Below, piece by piece: positions 25,593 to 34,413 of a DNA stretch of 64,000 bases (position 1 is the stretch's first letter; the number at the start of each line of letters is the position of its first letter). The stretch covers positions 620,001-684,000 of the forward strand of contig NZ_LNAL01000008.1 in assembly GCF_001483135.1 (NCBI RefSeq), in the 5' to 3' direction. The translations under genes and the position numbers were made by a program. This stretch comes from Solirubrum puertoriconensis (GTDB lineage: Bacteria > Bacteroidota > Bacteroidia > Cytophagales > Hymenobacteraceae). The notes below the pieces were generated by a model that did no database searches, had not been told where the DNA came from, and was given only the letters and a program-made list of their open reading frames with translations.

Positions 25593-26166
25593 AGAAGACG
25601 GGTTGCGCGGCCATTTTCTTCCGCAGGTTGATGAGCGCGTAGCGCATACGACCTAGCGCCGTGTTGATGCTCACCCCCGTTGCATCGGCAATTTCCTGGA
25701 AGCTCATGTCGCCGTAGTGGCGCATGATGAGCACTTCCTTCTGCGCGGCCGGCAGCTCTTGTATCAACTCCCGAAGATGGCTATAGGTTTCCTCGCGGGT
25801 CATGGAGGCGTCTACACCTTCTTCGGCCAACGACAACGAGTTGAACGCGTGGCCGGTGGCATCGAGGTTGAGCTGCGGATTACGCTTCTGGCGACGGAAA
25901 AAGTCGATGGCCAGGTTGTGAGCAATGCGGCAGATCCACGACGAAAATTTCCCCTCTTCATTGTACCGACCGCTCTTCATCGTGTGCACCGCTTTAATGA
26001 ACGAATCCTGCACCAAGTCTTCGGCAATCACGGGGTCTTTCACGATCAGCATGATCGTGGTGAAGACGCGGCGCTTGTGCCTGTCCAAGAGCAGGGCGAA
26101 GGCTTCTTCCTTGCCGGCAATGTAGAGCGAAATCAACGCGGAATCGCTCGGCTGCATAGTTTCCAT
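25531..26166 (-). CDS. ECF RNA polymerase sigma factor
   Basis: The 211-residue sigma factor has region 2 (RVFTTIMLIVKDPVIAEDL, VQDSFIKAV) and region 4 (LPAAQKEVLIMRHYGDMSFQ, then EIADATGVSINTALGRMRYA). The start at 26166 (METMQPSDSALISLYIAG) gives the usual ECF length; an in-frame ATG at 26157 is an alternative. It lacks a fecR-like neighbour, having instead the overlapping 76-residue gene. Proteins of this type are common in Hymenobacter and are often housekeeping-like ECF factors. A candidate promoter (TTG, 20 bases, TACATTTG) lies about 100 bases upstream. Confidence 0.9.
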   Translation of the reverse strand: METMQPSDSALISLYIAGKEEAFALLLDRHKRRVFTTIMLIVKDPVIAEDLVQDSFIKAVHTMKSGRYNEEGKFSSWICRIAHNLAIDFFRRQKRNPQLNLDATGHAFNSLSLAEEGVDASMTREETYSHLRELIQELPAAQKEVLIMRHYGDMSFQEIADATGVSINTALGRMRYALINLRKKMAAQPVFYDQNLYPRDPAPVCVQRIAG

Positions 26167-26261
26167 AAAGGCTACGGTTAGGGGAACGTAGAGCTTTAGG
26201 CCATATTGTGCAGGTTGCCGTGAAAAGTTAAATGAAGAGCCTGTGAGGAAAGCGTGTTGAT

Positions 26262-26292
26262 CAAATGTAGAGTTCTGCTGCCTCCAATGCAA
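26262..26292 (-). promoter_or_regulatory. Candidate promoter for the ECF sigma gene
   Basis: On the minus strand TTG (26292-26290), a 20-base spacer and TACATTTG (26269-26262) match the Bacteroidota consensus. It leaves a leader of about 90 bases before the start at 26166. Confidence 0.5.
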
Positions 26293-26347
26293 CGCGTATT
26301 GTGCCCGACAGTAAATTATTTTTTTGGTTCCTAAGCTCGACAATAAA

Positions 26348-26372
26348 AAAGCCTGCTTAAGGAGCAGGCTTT
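26348..26372 (-). terminator. Intrinsic terminator of the DUF6799-like gene
   Basis: A 10-bp stem (AAAGCCTGCT with its complement) and TAAGG loop; read on the minus strand it is followed by a T run. It lies 22 bases after the stop at 26395. Confidence 0.85.
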
Positions 26373-26394
26373 GAGGTCGGCAAAAATCGTGCAG

Positions 26395-26931
26395 TTACTG
26401 TTTCAGCTGGGCATCGAGGGTGCGGAGCTGTTGGTCGTAGCGGGTGCCGTTGGGCACGGCCGCGGCACCTAGGGCGGTGCGCTCGGCGAGCTTATCGGTG
26501 GCTTGCTGCAATAGCGCCACGCGCTGTTCAAGCTGCTTGAGTTGGCGGGCGGTGCTAGCTGGTATGGGGGTGCCGGGTACCATCACGCGGGTTTCGCCGG
26601 TGCTGCCGGTTACCTGCACGCTTTGCTTTTCGATTGCCTGCGGCGTGCGCATGTCGTCGCGGAAGTTCACTACCACGCCCTGCATGTTCACGGCCTGGCC
26701 CTCGGGCAATTGCTGGCGCGTGCCGTCTTTGCGAACCAACGTGCCCGAGGGGTTGACAACAGAGCCGTCGGAAAGCGTAAGGGGGGCTTGCAGGCGCGTG
26801 GCCTTTCCCGCTTTCAGGCGCATAACCACGCCGTTGCGGCGATAGGCACCATCTTTTAGAGTAGCAGAAGACTGGGCTACCGAAACCAGGGCAGCGCAGC
26901 ATAACAAGAGTAGTAGCAACAGGCGTTTCAT
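26395..26931 (-). CDS. Secreted DUF6799-like protein
   Basis: The 178-residue product starts at 26931 (MKRLLLLLLLCCAALVSVAQ) with a clear signal peptide. The mature part has two short repeated units of the kind KDGAYRRNGVVMRLKAGKA and LSDGSVVNPSGTLVRKDGT, which resemble the DUF6799 repeat seen in Bacteroidota exported proteins. The C-terminal part is a coiled-coil-like helix (TARQLKQLEQRVALLQQ). The function is unknown. Confidence 0.75.
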   Translation of the reverse strand: MKRLLLLLLLCCAALVSVAQSSATLKDGAYRRNGVVMRLKAGKATRLQAPLTLSDGSVVNPSGTLVRKDGTRQQLPEGQAVNMQGVVVNFRDDMRTPQAIEKQSVQVTGSTGETRVMVPGTPIPASTARQLKQLEQRVALLQQATDKLAERTALGAAAVPNGTRYDQQLRTLDAQLKQ

Positions 26932-26988
26932 GGGGCTAAATGCGCGCGGCAAAAGGTGGGTGCCCGCGCGCAGCCTGCTCTACGCGCC

Positions 26989-27438
26989 CTAGGTGCTCGT
27001 TGTTGTTGCGGCCGGCTGGGCGTGCGGAATGTTCAGCTGGCGGCTTTGCTCGAGCCACTGCATGGCCGAGCACTCATCGGTAAATACCTGCACCCGGCAG
27101 CGGTCATCAACGGGGCGGGCGTTGCTGGTTAGGCTGGGCAGTTCACTTTGGTGGGCGGGCGAAATCAAGTAGGCCAGATACACTTGCCCGCCTAGGGTAG
27201 TTACCAGCCGGGGTAAAAAGGCCTCCATAACCCAACGCGTGGCGGTGGTGCTTACCATGCCGCGGCGGCGCATATCGAGCAGCCAGTAGCGGGCCCGCCG
27301 GGGCGCGGCCAGCGCCAAAGCGGCCTCGTAACCTTGGCGCACCTCGGCATCATCTACCCCCCGCAGCCAGCGGCTAAAAAGCAAATCAAGGTCGTCGCGG
27401 AAGCTCAGATCAACAATATCCTGAAGGGCAGCGCTCAT
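26989..27438 (-). CDS. Hypothetical protein of about 150 residues
   Basis: The 149-residue product (MSAALQDIVDLSFRDDLDLL) has no signal peptide. The alternation of strands and helices, with YWLLDMRRRGMVSTTATRWV in the middle, recalls the SpoIIAA/STAS-like fold proteins that are multiplied in Hymenobacter genomes, but no defined family was recognised. ATG 27438 is preferred over an in-frame codon at 27444. It lies upstream of the DUF6799-like gene on the same strand. Confidence 0.65.
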   Translation of the reverse strand: MSAALQDIVDLSFRDDLDLLFSRWLRGVDDAEVRQGYEAALALAAPRRARYWLLDMRRRGMVSTTATRWVMEAFLPRLVTTLGGQVYLAYLISPAHQSELPSLTSNARPVDDRCRVQVFTDECSAMQWLEQSRQLNIPHAQPAATTTST

Positions 27439-27776
27439 CGTCAACAGAGAAAAAGAATACTACAGCGCGGCAAAAGGCGCAACACAACAGCAACAGGAAC
27501 ACAGCCCAGCACGCAGGGCTGCCCAATCAGAAAGGCCGGGAACGTAAGCGGGAATGGGCACCTAATCGAAACCAACCCCGAGCAGAGTTGGCAAGCCAAG
27601 CAAAGTAGGTGCGTGCAGTGGGCGCAGATGGAGGCGCTGGAGAAGGAGGCTGCGAGCGAATAGGCGCAGCACGGGGCGTTGTACACAACGGTACAAAAAT
27701 TGGCGACCTTATCCAAGTCGGCAGAAGCAATTATGTGCAGCCTACCTTTGCCCGCTTTTCCCGTTAGAGGCTTCCT
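27439..27776. other. 338-bp divergent intergenic region
   Basis: No supported gene is present. TACCTTTG at 27743-27750 fits the Bacteroidota -7 box and lies 26 bases before the MFS start at 27777; no -33 TTG sits at the usual distance. Nothing else was recognised. Confidence 0.5.
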
Positions 27777-29072
27777 ATGAGTACTGCCGATTCGGCCGCG
27801 CCCCAGCGGCCCCACGACCCCTACGCCGCGTTGCGCATTCCGGAGTTTCGCCGCCTGATTTCGGCGCGCGTGTGTTTGGTGCTGGCCACGCAAATGCAGG
27901 CGGTGGTGGTAGGCTGGCAGATGTACCAGCTGACCAAAGATCCCCTGGCCCTAGGTCTGATTGGCTTGGCCGAGGCCATACCCAGCATCACGGTATCGTT
28001 GTACGCGGGGCACGTGGCCGATTCAGTGCGGCGCAAAAACATCATTGTGTCGGCCGTAACGGTGTTTATGCTGTGCTCGTTGGTGCTGTACCTATTTACC
28101 AGGCCCACGGGTGCGTGGGTGATTGAGCACTACAAAACCCTGCCCATCTACGCCGTCATTTTTGTAAGCGGTATAGCCCGGGGTTTCTTGGGGCCGGCGC
28201 TGTTTTCGTTTATGCCGCAGCTACTGCCCAACCGCCAACTGCTGCCCAACGCCATTACCTGGAACAGCTCCACCTGGCAGTTCTCGGCCGTGATGGGGCC
28301 TGCCATTGGCGGCTTGCTTTACGCCCACCTAGGCATATCGGCGGCCTACGGCATCGATTTGCTGCTGACGATTATGGCCCTGCTGCTGTTTAGCAGCATA
28401 GCCGGGCGGCCATTGCCACCGCGCGAGGGCGAGCAACTAAGCCTGCAGGAAAGCATTTTGTCGGGCGTGCGCTTCATTTTTCAAAACCAGATTGTGCTGG
28501 CCGCTTTGTCGCTCGATTTGTTTGCGGTGCTGTTTGGCGGGGCTGTGGCCCTGCTGCCCATCTTCGCCGACGACATCCTGAAGATTGGTGCCGACGGCCT
28601 AGGTTATCTGCGTGCTGCGCCAGCCGTGGGCTCGGTGCTGATGGCCGTTACGCTCACTTATTTTCCGCTGCACCGCCACATGGGGCGCAAGCTGCTGTGG
28701 GCGGTGGCGGGCTTTGGCTTGGCTACAGTGGGGTTTGCCTTATCTACCAACTTCTGGCTGTCGTTGTTCTTGCTGTTTCTTACCGGCGTATTCGACTCGG
28801 TTTCGGTTATCGTGCGCTCTACGCTCATCCACACCTTCACGCCCGAGTACATGAAAGGCCGCGTGGCCGCCGTCAACAACATCTTTATTGGCTCTTCCAA
28901 CGAAATCGGCGCCTTCGAATCGGGCACGGTGGCGAGGCTGATGGGCGTGGTGCCTTCGGTGGTATTTGGCGGCATGATGACGATGGTGGTGGTGGGCTTT
29001 ACGGCCTTGCTGGCGCCCCGCCTGCGGAAATTGCAAAATGTAAAAGAGGCCACACCCGCTGCCGCAGCCTAG
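27777..29072 (+). CDS. MFS transporter, EntS/MFS_3-like exporter
   Basis: The 431-residue inner-membrane protein has about 12 hydrophobic segments and the MFS_3 pattern: FRRLISARVCLVLATQMQAV at the start, WQMYQLTKDPLALGLIGLAE, then the loop-2 region GHVADSVRRKNII. Relatives include the enterobactin exporter EntS and macrolide-efflux-type proteins, so small-molecule export is likely; the substrate cannot be inferred. The TAG stop lies in CCTAGG at 29068-29073. Confidence 0.88.
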   Translation: MSTADSAAPQRPHDPYAALRIPEFRRLISARVCLVLATQMQAVVVGWQMYQLTKDPLALGLIGLAEAIPSITVSLYAGHVADSVRRKNIIVSAVTVFMLCSLVLYLFTRPTGAWVIEHYKTLPIYAVIFVSGIARGFLGPALFSFMPQLLPNRQLLPNAITWNSSTWQFSAVMGPAIGGLLYAHLGISAAYGIDLLLTIMALLLFSSIAGRPLPPREGEQLSLQESILSGVRFIFQNQIVLAALSLDLFAVLFGGAVALLPIFADDILKIGADGLGYLRAAPAVGSVLMAVTLTYFPLHRHMGRKLLWAVAGFGLATVGFALSTNFWLSLFLLFLTGVFDSVSVIVRSTLIHTFTPEYMKGRVAAVNNIFIGSSNEIGAFESGTVARLMGVVPSVVFGGMMTMVVVGFTALLAPRLRKLQNVKEATPAAAA

Positions 29073-29411
29073 GTTGTGCTGTTGGTAGCTGAGCACTATT
29101 GCCCGGAAACGGACGCCCGCGAGGCACAATGGGGCGTGGTTGTTTTTTTGAGTAACCACATTATTATGTGTTTACTGGCGTGGCATTGATTTGGTAATTC
29201 GTACTGGGGTTTCCTTCGGCCTTGTACGATTATGGACAGTTGCGCTTCTCTTTCTTTGGGTTCTTTCCCGCTGCTGGTTCACCGGTTTGCCGTTTGGGCT
29301 GAGTATGCAATTGAGCCTTCGATAAAGCATAGCACAAAGCATATCTTCCGTAGTTTTGCGCCGCGCCAGTCGAGAGGCCCGCGTGCTACCCGCGAGGATA
29401 TTGCTCCTGTT
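29073..29411. other. 339-bp intergenic region upstream of the second ECF sigma gene
   Basis: No gene is supported. A frame from 29232 continues into the sigma gene but lacks family character before residue 61. TAGTTTTG at 29351-29358 fits the -7 consensus and lies 53 bases before the sigma ATG. No terminator for the MFS gene was recognised. Confidence 0.45.
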
Positions 29412-29990
29412 ATGCCCGAAGTTGAAACCGTAGATGCTCTTGAAGCCCGCCTTGCCGAGCTGCAGCGCACCAACGGCGAAGCTTTTATGCAAGAGCTGTT
29501 TCGGGCATTTTACCGTCCGCTGGGCAACGTGGTGTTTCGGGTGGTGCAAGACCGCGCCGTGGCCGAGGACCTGCTGCAGGATGTGTTCATGCGCATCTGG
29601 AACGGGCGCGATTCGCTCACCATCAGCAGCACCTACAAAGCCTACTTCTACCGCGCCGCTATGAACGCGGCCCTGCGCCATGTGGAGCAGCAAAAACGCC
29701 AAGTAAGCTGGGACGATGCCAACCTGGCCGAACCCGGCCGCGACACCACCGCCGAGCACCTAGAGGGCCAAGAGGCCGAGCAGCTGGTGGCCACGGCCCT
29801 CGAGGCCTTACCGCCGCAGTGCCGCGCCGTGTTTCTGATGAGCCGGCAAGAAGGCATGAGCTATCAGCAGATTGCCGAAGCCTTAGAGGTAGCGCCCAAA
29901 ACCGTAGAAAACCAGATGGGGAAGGCCTTGCGCATCATGCGCGAAAAGCTCAGTGGCTTTTTTTCGGGCCTGAATTCGTGGCTGTTATAG
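29412..29990 (+). CDS. ECF RNA polymerase sigma factor, FecI type
   Basis: The 192-residue product has region 2 (FRVVQDRAVAEDLLQDVFMR) and region 4 (LPPQCRAVFLMSRQEGMSYQ, then QIAEALEVAPKTVENQMGKA), the pattern of Bacteroidota sigma factors paired with FecR anti-sigma proteins. The ATG at 29412 gives MPEVETVDALEARLAELQ. Downstream on the same strand are a GIN-domain lipoprotein, a TonB receptor, a DUF4249 lipoprotein, FecR and an STN-domain protein. Usually fecR follows the sigma gene directly; here 4.4 kb lie between them. The factor probably directs transcription of this surface module. Confidence 0.93.
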   Translation: MPEVETVDALEARLAELQRTNGEAFMQELFRAFYRPLGNVVFRVVQDRAVAEDLLQDVFMRIWNGRDSLTISSTYKAYFYRAAMNAALRHVEQQKRQVSWDDANLAEPGRDTTAEHLEGQEAEQLVATALEALPPQCRAVFLMSRQEGMSYQQIAEALEVAPKTVENQMGKALRIMREKLSGFFSGLNSWLL

Positions 29991-30087
29991 CGTGGTTAAA
30001 AATTTTTTTTGGGGTGGCGTAGGGGTAAGGCCTGGGTTGTGGCTCTTACTACTGAAAACCCTGATAAACCAACCTCTCTCAACCGCT

Positions 30088-30822
30088 ATGAAAACCAACT
30101 GGCTCATTGCTCCTCTTTTCTCGGTACTGCTACTCTCTGCCGGCTGCTCGCACGAAGGCGACGCCTTCGGCCCGCGTGTGCGGGGCACTGGCCCTACCGT
30201 TACGGAAACCCGCTCGCTCAACAGCTTCAGCCGTGTGGAGCTCAAGATTGATGCGGAAGTAATTCTCACGCAGGGCAGCCGGCAGGAAGTACGCATCGAA
30301 GGGCAGCGCAACATCCTCGATGTGCTCGAAACCGAAATCAACGGCGACGAGCTGCAGATTGAGTACGGCCATGTGCGCGTGCGCAGCCACGATCCTATCC
30401 GTGTGTACATCACGGTGCCTTCGCTGTCGGAGGTGCAGGTATCGGGCTCGGGTAAGGTGCGCAGCACCTCGCCGTGGTCGGCTAGCTCCTTCCAAGTAGA
30501 GGTGTCGGGCTCTGGCGAAGCCACCCTGGACCTCGACCAAGTACAAAGCCTGCGCACCCTCATTTCGGGCTCGGGGGAGGCCCGCCTGAGCGGTGAGGCA
30601 GCTAGCCACACCGTCAACATCAGCGGCTCGGGCCAGGTAAGCTCCTACGAGCTGGCCACGCAGGATACCTACGCTTCCATCAGCGGCTCGGGCAAAGCCT
30701 ACGTGCAGGCTGACCGCACGCTCAATGCCGAAATCAGCGGCAGCGGCACCATTTACTACCGCGGCAACCCCACCGTTACCACGCGCATCTCGGGCTCGGG
30801 TAAAGTGCTTAGCGGAAACTAG
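30088..30822 (+). CDS. Lipoprotein with head GIN domain (DUF2807)
   Basis: The 244-residue product starts at ATG 30088 with a lipoprotein signal (MKTNWLIAPLFSVLLLSAGC). The mature part is a DUF2807 beta-helix: SGSG-turn units recur seven times (SGSGKVRS, SGSGEATL, SGSGEARL, SGSGQVSS, SGSGKAYV, SGSGTIYY, SGSGKVLS), each about 20-25 residues after the last, stacking in parallel beta coils. It is likely surface- or periplasm-exposed and possibly a carbohydrate/adhesin-type domain; the function is unproven. It directly follows the FecI-type sigma gene, which suggests it belongs to that regulon. Confidence 0.87.
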   Translation: MKTNWLIAPLFSVLLLSAGCSHEGDAFGPRVRGTGPTVTETRSLNSFSRVELKIDAEVILTQGSRQEVRIEGQRNILDVLETEINGDELQIEYGHVRVRSHDPIRVYITVPSLSEVQVSGSGKVRSTSPWSASSFQVEVSGSGEATLDLDQVQSLRTLISGSGEARLSGEAASHTVNISGSGQVSSYELATQDTYASISGSGKAYVQADRTLNAEISGSGTIYYRGNPTVTTRISGSGKVLSGN

Positions 30823-30965
30823 TCTCAGTTAGTGAGTTTAGGAATAGATGAGTTTACGAGTTAGGCATCTGTGTTCGGCCTGCAAACCGCGCAAGCAAAA
30901 CTTGCCCTCTCATTAACCCACAAACTCTCTAACTCTTAAACTCTCCCTTCTCTCAACAACCGCAA

Positions 30966-31001
30966 CTACTCCGGCCAGCCCCTGCTGGTTGGCCGGAGTA
31001 G
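30966..31001 (+). promoter_or_regulatory. Strong hairpin in the TonB-receptor leader
   Basis: A 12-bp perfect stem (CTACTCCGGCCA with TGGCCGGAGTAG) encloses a smaller GC-rich hairpin and ends 20 bases before the receptor ATG. No T run follows. It may attenuate translation or stabilise the mRNA, or be a terminator for the GIN gene. Confidence 0.5.
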
Positions 31002-31021
31002 CTGCCGCTCCGAAAACAAAC

Positions 31022-33397
31022 ATGAAACCATCAATCCACTGGGGGCTGACTGCTGGGCTGCTACTGACGGCTGCCCCCTCCTGGAGCCAAACCTTGCCCG
31101 AGGCCAGCCAGCGCGCAACCCTGAGCGGCTACCTCCGCGACGGTGCCACCGGCGAGGCTTTGGTGGGCGCCAGCGTATTCGTGAAAGCGCTGGGCCTAGG
31201 TACCAACACCGACGAAAACGGCTACTACCAGCTGCAACTGCCCAAAGGCACGCACACGATTACCTACCTAATTATCGGCTACGAGCCGCAGGAGGTGAAA
31301 ATCAACCTAGGGGCCGATGCCACGCGCTCGGTAAAGCTATCGGCCACGCGGGTGCAAACGCAGGAGGTAGTGGTGCAGGGCCAACGCGCGGAGGACAACG
31401 TGCGCAAGCCCGAAATGAGCGTGAACAAGCTCGACATGAAAACCGTGAAGCTGATGCCCGCGCTCCTAGGTGAGGTAGACGTGGTGCGCAGCATTCAGCT
31501 GTTGCCCGGCGTAACCACGGTGGGCGAGGGGGCATCGGGCTTCAACGTGCGCGGCGGCGGTGTCGATCAGAACCTGATCTTGATGGACGAGATGCCCGTG
31601 TACAACGTGTCGCACTTGTTCGGTTTGTTCTCGGCCTTCAACCCCGACGCCGTGCAGGACATGAAGCTGTACAAGGGCGGCATTCCGGCCCAGTACGGCG
31701 GGCGGTTGTCGTCGCTGCTTGATGTGCGCCTGCGCGATGGGCACACCGCCGAGCGCGCCAGCGTAAACGGCGGCATTGGCCTGATTTCGAGCCGACTGGC
31801 TGTGGAGGCGCCGCTGATTAAGGACCGCACCTCGGTGGTGCTGGCCGGCCGCCGCTCCTACGGCGACTTGTTCCTGAAGCTGGTGCCCGATCAGAAAGAC
31901 AACCAGGCGTACTTCTACGACCTGAGCGTGAAGGTGAATCACAAGTTCAGCTCGCGCGACCAGCTGCAACTCACCGGCTACCGCGGCCGCGACGTGTTCA
32001 ACTTCAGCAACGTGTTCAAAAACAATTGGGGCAACACCGGCGGCACCGCCCGCTGGACGCACCAGTTCTCGCCGCGCCTGTTCGGCAACTTTACCGGCGT
32101 GGCCGCGCAGTACGACTACGCCCTAGGTGTGCCCAACGGTACGCAAGCATTCGAGTGGACCTCGAGCGTGCGAAACTACACCGGCAAGGCCGATTTGAAC
32201 TTCCAGCTGAACGCGAACAACACCATCAGCGGGGGCGTGAGCGGCACGCGCTACCGGTTTAACCCTGCCACGGTAAAGCCGCTAAGCGCCGAGTCGATTT
32301 TTGTGGAGCTGAAGGTGGACGATCAGCAAGCCGGCGAGTACGCTGCGTACATCGATAACGAGCAAACCCTTTCGCCGCGCCTGCAGGTGCAGTATGGCCT
32401 GCGCCTATCGGTGTTCGATTTCCTGGGTACCGGCAAAACCATTTACGACTACCAGGGCGAAACCGGCCAGCGCAAAGACCCGCTGAACCCGCGCACGCCC
32501 AAGGACGGCGAGGTGGTGAAGCGCTACGCCAACCTGGAGCCCCGCGCCTCAATGCGCTTCACGCTCGACGAGAACAGCTCGCTGAAAGCCAGCTACAACC
32601 GCACGGCGCAGTACATCCACCTGATATCGAACACCACGGCCGCCTCGCCCTTGGATGTGTGGAGCCCCAGCACGAACAACATCCGGCCGGAGCGCGCCGA
32701 CCAAGTGGCCCTAGGTTACTTCCGCAACTTCCTCGACAATGGCTACGAGGCCTCGGTGGAAGTATTCGGCAAAACCATGGACAACCAGATTGATTACGTG
32801 AACGGGGCCAACACCCTGCTCAACAAAAATCTGGAAGGCGAGCTGCTTTACGGCCAGGGCCGCGCTTATGGCGCCGAGTTCTTCGTGAAGAAAAACCAAG
32901 GCCCGCTGACGGGTTGGGTAAGCTACACCTTGTCGCGCTCGGAGCGGCAGATTGATGGCATCAACCGCGGCGAATGGTACGCCAACAAGTACGACAAAAC
33001 GCATAACCTCTCGGTGGTGAGCATGTACCAGGTGGGCAAGCGCCTCACGGTGTCGGGCAACTTCTCTTACAGCACCGGCGTGGCTACCACTTTCCCCAAC
33101 GCCCGCTTTAGCTACGAGGGCCTGGTGGTGCCGGTGGTAAGCGGCGATGCCCGCAACAACTACCGCGTGCCTGCCTACCACCGCCTCGACCTAGGGGCCA
33201 CGCTCAAGAACCGCACGGTAGAGGGCCGCCGCTGGCAAAGCGAGTGGGTGTTTTCGGTGTACAACGTGTACAGCCGCCGCAACGCCTACGGTATCTACTT
33301 CCGCCAAAACGAAGACGACCCGCGCAAAACCGAGGCCGTGCGCCTGTCGGTGTTCGGCTCGATGCTGCCTTCGGTGTCTTACAACTTCAACTTCTAA
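31022..33397 (+). CDS. TonB-dependent receptor
   Basis: The 791-residue outer-membrane receptor has a signal peptide (MKPSIHWGLTAGLLLTAAPS), a carboxypeptidase-regulatory-like domain (about 35-115: SGYLRDGATGEALVGASVFV, DENGYYQLQL), the plug (LPGVTTVGEGASGFNVRGGG and DQNLILMDEMPVYN), and a 22-strand barrel ending SYNFNF with terminal Phe. It imports an unidentified ligand using TonB energy. It has no N-terminal STN signalling domain, though it lies in a FecI/FecR locus. The DUF4249 lipoprotein follows 21 bases later, a common pairing in which the lipoprotein acts as a surface partner. Confidence 0.93.
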   Translation: MKPSIHWGLTAGLLLTAAPSWSQTLPEASQRATLSGYLRDGATGEALVGASVFVKALGLGTNTDENGYYQLQLPKGTHTITYLIIGYEPQEVKINLGADATRSVKLSATRVQTQEVVVQGQRAEDNVRKPEMSVNKLDMKTVKLMPALLGEVDVVRSIQLLPGVTTVGEGASGFNVRGGGVDQNLILMDEMPVYNVSHLFGLFSAFNPDAVQDMKLYKGGIPAQYGGRLSSLLDVRLRDGHTAERASVNGGIGLISSRLAVEAPLIKDRTSVVLAGRRSYGDLFLKLVPDQKDNQAYFYDLSVKVNHKFSSRDQLQLTGYRGRDVFNFSNVFKNNWGNTGGTARWTHQFSPRLFGNFTGVAAQYDYALGVPNGTQAFEWTSSVRNYTGKADLNFQLNANNTISGGVSGTRYRFNPATVKPLSAESIFVELKVDDQQAGEYAAYIDNEQTLSPRLQVQYGLRLSVFDFLGTGKTIYDYQGETGQRKDPLNPRTPKDGEVVKRYANLEPRASMRFTLDENSSLKASYNRTAQYIHLISNTTAASPLDVWSPSTNNIRPERADQVALGYFRNFLDNGYEASVEVFGKTMDNQIDYVNGANTLLNKNLEGELLYGQGRAYGAEFFVKKNQGPLTGWVSYTLSRSERQIDGINRGEWYANKYDKTHNLSVVSMYQVGKRLTVSGNFSYSTGVATTFPNARFSYEGLVVPVVSGDARNNYRVPAYHRLDLGATLKNRTVEGRRWQSEWVFSVYNVYSRRNAYGIYFRQNEDDPRKTEAVRLSVFGSMLPSVSYNFNF

Positions 33398-33418
33398 CGG
33401 CTGCGGCCGCCTAGCAAT

Positions 33419-34249
33419 ATGCTCGCCCGTTTCTTTTCTCTTGCCGCTTTAGTCCTAACCCTAGGTACGCTGGCCAGCTGCACCGATGTGGTGCAAGTTG
33501 AGTTGCCCGAGCCGGAGTCACAGTTGGCCGTGGAAGGCAACATCACCGACCAACCCGGCCCTTACGAAATTCGCCTGACGCGCACCGGCGCTTACTTCGA
33601 CGACAAAACGCCGCTGGCCGTGCGCGGCGCCGAACTCACCATTTCGGATAGCCAGGGCGCTACCGAAATCCTGCGCGAAACCGCCCCCGGCGTGTACCAA
33701 ACCAGCAGCCTGCGCGGCCGCATCGGCAACCAGTACACGCTTACCATCAAGGCCGATGGGCAGGAGTACCGCGCCGCTACCGAAATCAAGCGCGTGCCCG
33801 AAATCGACCGCTTCGAGCAGCAGCACAAGGTAAACGAGCCCGGCTGGCGCGACGGCTACTACGTGCTCTACAACGGCCCCGAGCTGCCCGGCGTGGGCGA
33901 CTACTACCGCTTTAAGCTGTACCAAAACGACACGCTGCGCAACAACCCCGACGAGCTGATCGTGCGCGACGATGCTCTGGTCGACGGCAAGTACATCGGC
34001 GACGTGGAGCTATCCGACCGGCCCTTTCGTATCGGCGACCGGGCGCGGGTAGAAATTTTGTCGCTGCCGAAAGATTACTTCTTCTTCCTGAACGAGATGT
34101 TCACGCAGATCAACAACGTAGGCATGTTCTCGTCGCCGCCCGCCAACGTACGTACCAACATCGTCAACGTAAACCCCAACGGTCCCAAAGCCGTGGGCTA
34201 CTTCGCCGGCACGGCCGTGCGCTCGGCTACGGTTACCATTACGCCATAG
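33419..34249 (+). CDS. DUF4249 lipoprotein
   Basis: The 276-residue product has a lipoprotein signal (MLARFFSLAALVLTLGTLAS, then Cys21) followed by DUF4249 features: VQVELPEPESQLAVEGNITD, then PYEIRLTRTGAYF, and RIGDRARVEILSLPKDYFFF. DUF4249 proteins usually follow a TonB receptor and are thought to work with it at the cell surface. Here it is 21 bases behind the receptor stop, so the two are an operon. A REP-like pair separates it from fecR. Confidence 0.88.
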   Translation: MLARFFSLAALVLTLGTLASCTDVVQVELPEPESQLAVEGNITDQPGPYEIRLTRTGAYFDDKTPLAVRGAELTISDSQGATEILRETAPGVYQTSSLRGRIGNQYTLTIKADGQEYRAATEIKRVPEIDRFEQQHKVNEPGWRDGYYVLYNGPELPGVGDYYRFKLYQNDTLRNNPDELIVRDDALVDGKYIGDVELSDRPFRIGDRARVEILSLPKDYFFFLNEMFTQINNVGMFSSPPANVRTNIVNVNPNGPKAVGYFAGTAVRSATVTITP

Positions 34250-34254
34250 CCGCC

Positions 34255-34364
34255 GTAGCGCGGACTTCAGTCCGCGTTCTTTGGATAGTAATTTTAAGTC
34301 GTTAGCACCTAGGGCGAGGATTAGAAATTGCTACCTAGAGGACGCGGGCTGAAGCCCGCGCTAC
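34255..34364. repeat. Pair of inverted REP-like palindromes
   Basis: GTAGCGCGGACTTCAGTCCG (34255 onward, 23 bases) and an inverted near-copy (34342-34364) flank 64 bases. The two arms differ at two positions that keep each arm self-complementary (A/T against G/C). Each arm is itself a palindrome around CTTCAG or CTGAAG. Such GTAGCGCGG-CTTCAG palindromes are dispersed in many genomes; only this pair is seen here. Confidence 0.85.
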
Positions 34365-34413
34365 ATGCAGTTTGGTCGAAAATCACCAACTTAATACCCG
34401 ATTCTCCGCCACC

